This document shows, piece after piece, positions 62,815 through 64,000 of a stretch of 64,000 nt of DNA (its first letter is position 1; the number at the start of each line of letters is the position of its first letter). Below the pieces are notes generated by a model. That model was given only the letters and a program-made list of their open reading frames with translations. It was not told where the DNA came from and made no database searches. Source of the stretch: Mesaphorura yosii. Lineage: Eukaryota; Arthropoda; Collembola; Poduromorpha; Tullbergiidae. The position numbers and the translations under genes were made by a program. The stretch is from NCBI GenBank assembly GCA_009869945.1, contig WIXG01000224.1:62001-126000 (forward strand), in the 5' to 3' direction.

Positions 62815-63175
62815 CTAGCAGTAGTGTGAAGAATGTATGGAATAATTGTATCCAAGGCGAATCAAATGCCGTGCCTCGTGTAGCTGATGGGCTTCTTCGC
62901 GTGTTGACCTCTTCAACTTCAGCTGAAGAGTGTCCCAGTTTCCAGAATGTTACCGTTAAGAAATGTAGGACATTATTCTTGTATTAATTCAATAAGTGCT
63001 GGTAATGACAGAATGTCGAATAAAAAGGGTTGGTCGCCACATCCTTGCTTTATTATCAACACGCTACCTTACTTACGAAAAGGAGGTGCGGACGTTCGTT
63101 CGCAGGCACGAGTCCGAGTTCCGGAAGTGGAGCGTCTGCTTCATCGAACTCCAAATCGGAATCTGTGGCCGACAT
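62815..63175 (-). CDS. Candidate small two-exon gene, unknown product
   Basis: Exon 63175-63077 starts ACACA-ATG after an in-frame stop, encodes 33 residues (acidic start MSATDSDLEFDEADAPLPEL) and ends at GTAAGTAAG. A 154-base intron with acceptor ACACTCTTCAG leads to exon 62922-62815 (35 residues and TAG, basic, LKLKRSTREEAHQLHEARHL). Phases agree (0/0), giving 68 residues with an acidic N-terminal and a basic C-terminal half. No minus-strand AATAAA was seen close behind. Splice logic is the only support, so it could be part of a longer gene or chance. Confidence 0.3.
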
Positions 63176-64000
63176 TGTGTTGCATTAATAAGAAGGCATT
63201 TGCATTCTGAGCAAAAGTTTCCGCAACTTGTGACTGTCAGCTCTCAATGCGATTCACGAAGGAAGGAATGCTGGCTTTAATAATGAGGAAAATGAAATTA
63301 TTAAACAATATGCCGAACGCTTGCCATCGGCTTTCAGACTCGAACACGGCGGGAATTCCGTCGGTTGAGAGCAAGAGTCGAAAAGTTATCAATTTTGATA
63401 TTCCTCGTCACAATGTGCCTTCTATAACTTTAAAGCCGGAACAGAATATGAAAGTGAAATATGGAATCGTGTTGGTTAAGGCATCATGTTCCCTTTGCAG
63501 CATGGCATACTTGGTAGCTTGGAAGTTGAAACTTTCTCTTCAGGTCTTGACAATACTCGCAAAATAATTTCAATGAATGAAATACGCACCAAAGTAAAAG
63601 CGGTCGAGACTTCCCTTTTGTAATCTTCACAAAATTCAACTGTGATGTGCTTTGAAAGGTGGGACTCTTCCAGTAAGGCAGCACGGGCTTGGAGAAAGTC
63701 AGGAAGTAGAATCAAGCGTAACAAGCCAAGCGTAAGAGGAGCAAGTTTAAAGAATCGACGAACCCTCGCACTCGCACGGACAGTCGTAGTCGTCGTTCTT
63801 TGTCCTCGCCTTAAATTTGTAACTCATCTACAAGACACTTCTCAAAATGTATTCTTCATCGGTGGACGATTATTTGTTAATCTATTCAAAGGCTTTATTA
63901 AGTATTCCGCGACTCACCTCAACACGTTAGAGCCATGCAAGAGAATACGGAAACTAGTACGAGTGTTACATTTTATCACGTCGCTAGCTCAGAGCACTTG

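Larger units (their letters stand above)
56873..64000. other. 7-kb gene-poor right end
   Basis: No recognisable family was found here. The two minus-strand candidates listed separately (58146-58380 and 62815-63175) are the only stretches where open frame and splice sites agree. Other long frames (for example 61694-62373 on the plus strand) overlap each other in different frames and look like chance. Confidence 0.4.

Noticed and set aside
1-64000. tRNA, rRNA, CRISPR arrays, transposase or reverse-transcriptase genes
   Set aside because: None was recognised when reading both strands; a tRNAscan and a repeat-library search would be needed to exclude diverged copies.

Overview
The window looks like nuclear DNA of an arthropod. 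It has short GT-AG introns of about 55-160 bases beside introns of many kilobases, AATAAA signals behind the genes, and gene families typical of arthropods: a dpr neuronal immunoglobulin gene, a CHK/ecdysteroid-kinase-like gene and insect-type arylalkylamine N-acetyltransferases. There is no operon structure, CRISPR array, rRNA or recognisable transposon. A fungal-type CorA gene that now carries introns would suit a springtail or another non-insect arthropod, where acquired fungal genes are often reported, but that placement is inference. All gene models below were built by reading splice sites and frame phases by eye.

Layout. 0-2.7 kb: a 5'-truncated CHK-kinase-like gene (minus strand) and a four-exon gene for a secreted protein with two six-cysteine modules (plus strand). 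2.7-23.5 kb: a seven-exon dpr gene (plus strand) whose first intron spans 13.3 kb. 19.7-26.9 kb: three tandem two-exon alkenal/prostaglandin-reductase-like genes on the minus strand. The first lies inside dpr intron 2, and the second converges on the dpr 3' end. 28.5-30.4 kb: a CorA-type magnesium/divalent-metal transporter of the fungal Alr/Mnr2 type. 31.4-32.0 kb: a small secreted Pro/Ser/Glu-rich protein (minus strand) with a TATA box. 34.6 kb: a signal-peptide exon (plus strand) ending in the same splice phase as dpr exon 1, probably the start of a second large gene leaving the window. 34.7-54.7 kb: mostly intron-like DNA with weak gene candidates. 54.8-56.9 kb: two tandem GNAT acetyltransferase genes (minus strand). 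57-64 kb: mostly non-coding, with two weak minus-strand candidates.

The genes do not form one pathway. dpr, and perhaps the gene starting at 34.6 kb, serve neuronal cell-surface recognition. The reductases, acetyltransferases and kinase-like gene belong to families used in detoxification or small-molecule conjugation, and the tandem copies fit local duplication. The most unusual element is the CorA gene. The clearest structural curiosities are the reductase gene nested in dpr, the 61-base identical tract shared by reductase copies 2 and 3, and a perfect 15-bp inverted repeat in dpr intron 1.
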